NCBI GenBank assembly: GCA_031270205.1
Contig: JAISYA010000202.1
Span: forward strand, 1 to 7,906
Origin: Treponema sp.
GTDB lineage: Bacteria; Spirochaetota; Spirochaetia; Treponematales; Breznakiellaceae
Length of the DNA: 7,906 nucleotides
Direction of reading: 5' to 3'
Part shown: in pieces, positions 6,005 to 7,906 of the stretch
How the letters are laid out: each line of letters begins with the position of its first letter
Position numbering within the stretch: position 1 is the stretch's first letter
The notes under the pieces: model-generated
What the model was told of the DNA's origin: nothing
The model's database searches: none
Seen by the model: only the letters and a program-made list of their open reading frames with translations
Made by a program: the position numbers and the translations under genes

Positions 6005-7081
6005 TTAGTCCGAGACTGTTGGCGGCTGCTGCTGATCCGGGTCTTTGTTGCGGTTGAAGAAACCCAGTTTGTAGCCGATTCCGAATCCGAGAACCCAGCG
6101 CTGCCAGTCCGCTTTACGGTAGGATGTTCGTGTTGAAACCGTGCCGAGGGTATACATGAATTCCGTGTCCACAAAGAAAGCGCCCATGCTGCCGCCCTTA
6201 ACGCCGAACTGAAAGCCGCCGCCGAGCGCCGCAAATGTGGAGGTGTTTTTTACCGTGGTTCCGGTAAACATGGGAATGTCAACACCAACATACGGCTCAA
6301 GCATGAAATGCTTCGAAGGCTTGAGGGGAAATTTCAGATCCACCCCGACAGTCGGGACAAGAGTCGACTCTTCAGGATCGCCAAAGACAAATTTCAGGTC
6401 CCCCTCAACAGCCATCCAGTTCAAAAACTGGAATTCCAAACCGAGGGTTCCGCCGATCATGGGCGTTGTCGAGCGGGCGTTTTGCGGCTCTAAAGGGTCT
6501 CCGCTCGCCCCCGCATCGTTACCAATGGCTGCACTGCTCTGCCAGTTATTGGAATCTTTCACATCAGCCTGATAATTTGAAATATTGTAATCAACCGAAC
6601 CGCGTATATACAGCCATTTATTGCGCCAGTGATCGGGGTCAACCTGAGAGGTCAATTTGGTTAAAGGGACGTTTGCCATGGCCTGGTAGAGCAGATACAG
6701 GTTGAACTCGTACATCTCTTCCACGTCAGTAAACGGAAAATTAAACATAACGACTTCACTATTGTCCGCTGCCTGCAACAATCGCAGTTCCAGCAGGTTT
6801 TGCGGCTCTTCAGGCGGCGCCTGCTCTTCCGTCCCGTCATCGTACATGATCATATTCGGCTGGACTTCAAGCCTTAGAATATAATCCGCCTCGCTTGGGT
6901 TTTCCGTGGTGGTATATCCGGCGGCTGTGGTTTCCATCTCAAAATTTTCTTTGAAAAAACTCTGTTCCGTAGAGGTCCCGCCTGTCGGCATCGGGATATA
7001 GATAATCGTATCACCACGGGTCTGGGAGTATACAAACTCTGCCGCAAACAGCCAAAACAACGCAATTACAATCTTTTTCAT
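6005..7081 (-). CDS. Outer-membrane beta-barrel protein with N-terminal periplasmic domain
   Basis: The 358-residue precursor has a clear signal peptide (MKK, then a hydrophobic 4-14, with cleavage likely after FVYS at 19). Residues 20-150 form a soluble alpha/beta-looking domain with FFKENF, AAGY and SEADYILRLEV, a pattern also common in small periplasmic domains of secretion and porin-associated proteins. From about 155 to 342 alternating hydrophobic strands with Gly and aromatic girdles suggest a small barrel of roughly eight strands: WLYIRGSVDYNI, GGTLGLEFQF, MAVEGDLKFVF, YVGVDIPMF, AALGGGFQFGV, FFVDTEFMYTLG, VLGFGIGYKLGFF. The last strand would act as the insertion signal but is followed by a 16-residue polar tail rich in Gln, Pro and Asp, which is unusual. 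Treponemes have several small OmpW/OmpA-like barrels, but I cannot assign this to a named one. It starts 9 nt after the 98-residue gene, whose TAG overlaps the weak Shine-Dalgarno TAGGT. Confidence 0.8.
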   Translation of the reverse strand: MKKIVIALFWLFAAEFVYSQTRGDTIIYIPMPTGGTSTEQSFFKENFEMETTAAGYTTTENPSEADYILRLEVQPNMIMYDDGTEEQAPPEEPQNLLELRLLQAADNSEVVMFNFPFTDVEEMYEFNLYLLYQAMANVPLTKLTSQVDPDHWRNKWLYIRGSVDYNISNYQADVKDSNNWQSSAAIGNDAGASGDPLEPQNARSTTPMIGGTLGLEFQFLNWMAVEGDLKFVFGDPEESTLVPTVGVDLKFPLKPSKHFMLEPYVGVDIPMFTGTTVKNTSTFAALGGGFQFGVKGGSMGAFFVDTEFMYTLGTVSTRTSYRKADWQRWVLGFGIGYKLGFFNRNKDPDQQQPPTVSD

Positions 7082-7090
7082 TTTGGTTAC

Positions 7091-7387
7091 CTACTTTTGG
7101 TTTTTATACGCGCTTTTTTCTTCCAAAAGGCGGTCGGATCTTCTCTTTCGTCTTCTCAGCATCGTACTCAGATGATAGGCGCTTATGAACAGGGTCAGTA
7201 CAAACGAGGAAATGGTGAACCCTATCAGAAGATAGGAAACGCCATGCTCCGCCTCATAATACGGCAGCATACCAAGCGCCAAAATCAGTACGTTGACCGC
7301 AGCGACGCAGTACAAAACAATCAATATAAAAATAACCTGGGACACATGGCTCCTGCTCGTCCACAATTCCTTTAAATTTCGCGCCAT
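7091..7387 (-). CDS. Small membrane protein with two transmembrane segments
   Basis: A 98-residue protein of no recognised family. It has a short basic N-terminus, a first membrane helix at about 17-42 (VIFILIVLYCVAAVNVLILALGML), a short acidic loop (YYEAEHG, 43-49), a second helix at about 50-75, and then a strongly basic cytoplasmic tail (LRRRKRRSDR, 78-87). By the positive-inside rule both ends are cytoplasmic. The start is well supported by a G-rich Shine-Dalgarno (7395-7400) 7 nt upstream of the ATG and by a promoter at 7436-7464. It is the first gene of an operon with the outer-membrane barrel gene 9 nt downstream, which hints at an envelope role. Nothing in the sequence gives a more specific function. 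Confidence 0.8.
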   Translation of the reverse strand: MARNLKELWTSRSHVSQVIFILIVLYCVAAVNVLILALGMLPYYEAEHGVSYLLIGFTISSFVLTLFISAYHLSTMLRRRKRRSDRLLEEKSAYKNQK

Positions 7388-7394
7388 AAGGATT

Positions 7395-7400
7395 CCCCCC
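7395..7400 (-). promoter_or_regulatory. Ribosome binding site of the 98-residue membrane protein
   Basis: The - strand reads AAGGGGGG followed by 7 nt and ATG 7387. The run of six G is an imperfect but strong purine Shine-Dalgarno and favours this start. Confidence 0.65.
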
Positions 7401-7435
7401 TTGTGTTTTCATAACCTGAAATCCACTTATAATAA

Positions 7436-7464
7436 CATATATCACAAAATTTAGCTTCCGTCAA
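7436..7464 (-). promoter_or_regulatory. Sigma-70-type promoter of the membrane protein/barrel operon
   Basis: On the - strand TTGACG (7464-7459) is followed after exactly 17 nt by TATATG (7441-7436). Transcription would begin near 7429 and leave a leader of about 42 nt before ATG 7387. The -35 box matches the consensus at five of six positions and the -10 at four of six. Confidence 0.65.
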
Positions 7465-7789
7465 GATTTTATCTTGCATTCGCTAAGAATTCTCGCTTTA
7501 TAATCGTAATTAACCTGATCCGGTCGTCCAGGGCTGAAGATAATTCATAGTAACCACATGGCAATACCATGTTAACGACAAATTTCGCTTGGAAAATGCC
7601 CCGCGACGCGCTACGATGGCGTTTTCCCGTTTTCCTTACGGTACTGCCGGCAATAATCACGAAACCCAACAGGAATATAGTCAATCGAGGCTGTTCCAAA
7701 ACTTCAGTTTTTGGAAAGTATCACGAAAACGACTATAAATGCTTTTGCGCCACCGAAATGCCTCATTTTGAAATGTTACCGAAAGCTAC
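7465..7789. other. Intergenic stretch without a convincing gene
   Basis: Several short open frames are present, but none has a good start with a Shine-Dalgarno. The - strand from about 7700 to 7611 reads as a short protein-like fragment (VGFRDYCRQYRKENGKTPS before a TAG) with no start of its own, possibly the tail of a lost gene. ACATGG (7556-7561) and CCATGT (7567-7572) form a 6-bp inverted repeat with a 5-nt spacer and could be a binding site. A decayed copy of the 58-bp repeat lies at 7687-7722. Confidence 0.5.
7687..7722. repeat. Decayed third copy of the palindromic repeat
   Basis: The left arm GAGGCTGTTCCAAAAC (7687-7702) is identical to the consensus arm. The central hairpin is missing and the right arm is degenerate (GTTTTTGGAA, then divergence, 7707-7722). 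No flanking 4-bp duplication is visible. What remains is a small hairpin CCAAAACT-TC-AGTTTTTGG. Confidence 0.65.
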
Positions 7790-7818
7790 TTGACAAAGTT
7801 TATAAAAAGCGCTAAATT
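7790..7818 (+). promoter_or_regulatory. Strong sigma-70-type promoter directed out of the window
   Basis: A perfect TTGACA (7790-7795) is followed after exactly 17 nt by TAAATT (7813-7818, four of six consensus positions). Transcription would start near 7825 on the + strand, towards a gene or RNA beyond 7906. No open frame starts convincingly in the remaining 80 bases. Confidence 0.65.
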
Positions 7819-7821
7819 AAA

Positions 7822-7845
7822 CATACCGTCAGCGTAGGCGGTATG
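7822..7845 (+). promoter_or_regulatory. Inverted repeat at the predicted transcription start
   Basis: CATACCG (7822-7828) and CGGTATG (7839-7845) are perfect 7-bp inverted repeats with a 10-nt spacer, lying over the predicted start of the 7790-7818 promoter. The position suits a repressor operator or a 5' stabilising hairpin. The bases after it up to 7906 show nothing that I recognise as a riboswitch or RNA gene. Confidence 0.45.
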
Positions 7846-7906
7846 GATACCGATTTACCGGGTTTGCGAAACACTTTTCCAGGGTAAACTATCTTTGAAA
7901 CAGGCC

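Noticed and set aside
7254..7445. Open frame on the - strand that includes an upstream ATG in the leader of the membrane-protein operon
   Set aside because: It overlaps the well-supported 98-residue gene in another frame, has no Shine-Dalgarno and lacks protein-like features. A regulatory upstream frame cannot be excluded but is unsupported.
7569..7793. 74-codon open frame on the + strand
   Set aside because: It has no ribosome binding site, runs through the decayed repeat and has no recognisable sequence.
1..7906. CRISPR array, tRNA or rRNA gene, phage or complete insertion sequence
   Set aside because: No regularly spaced direct repeats, cloverleaf-like segments, transposase or integrase frames were seen on either strand.

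Overview
The window looks like a chromosomal segment of a moderately GC-rich spirochaete, most plausibly a Treponema-type organism such as the gut treponemes. This is inferred from the style of the proteins: an outer-membrane barrel with a treponeme-like N-terminal domain, a divergent WecG/TagA homologue behind rsmE, and short palindromic GAGGCTGTTCCAAAAC repeats. No rRNA or other decisive marker is present, so the assignment is inference.

Layout, left to right. recA (34-1347, +) is complete and carries a long low-complexity C-terminal tail with an AT-hook-like GRPGRPRK patch. Convergent to it is a secreted protein of unknown function (1418-2470, -), related to an ALDPEWR-motif TIM-barrel-like family. 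A 227-base divergent intergenic region follows and holds a 58-bp palindromic repeat. Next comes a co-directional + strand group: a carboxy-terminal processing protease of the S41 family (2698-4230), rsmE (4277-5107), and a WecG/TagA/CpsF-fold protein (5071-5826) that overlaps rsmE by 37 nt and has lost the expected catalytic residues. Between 5827 and 6004 lie a second copy of the 58-bp repeat and a long hairpin with A and T tracts on either side, which fits a bidirectional terminator. A two-gene - strand operon then runs from a clear promoter at about 7436-7464: a 98-residue protein with two membrane segments (7091-7387) and an outer-membrane beta-barrel protein (6005-7081). The last 519 bases have no convincing gene. 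They hold that promoter, a decayed third repeat copy, a possible gene remnant, and a second good promoter (TTGACA-N17-TAAATT) firing rightwards out of the window.

Functionally the window mixes housekeeping genes (recombination, 16S rRNA methylation, envelope proteolysis) with envelope proteins of unknown role. No defence system, CRISPR array, phage or complete insertion sequence is visible. The most interesting structure is the 58-bp repeat family. The two intact copies have the same length, lie in opposite orientation, match at 50 of 58 positions, and are each flanked by an exact 4-bp direct repeat (AATA and AAAT). That is the signature of a tiny non-autonomous transposable element. One copy landed exactly in a stop codon and regenerated it. 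The second point of interest is the WecG-like protein that looks catalytically dead by the family rules.
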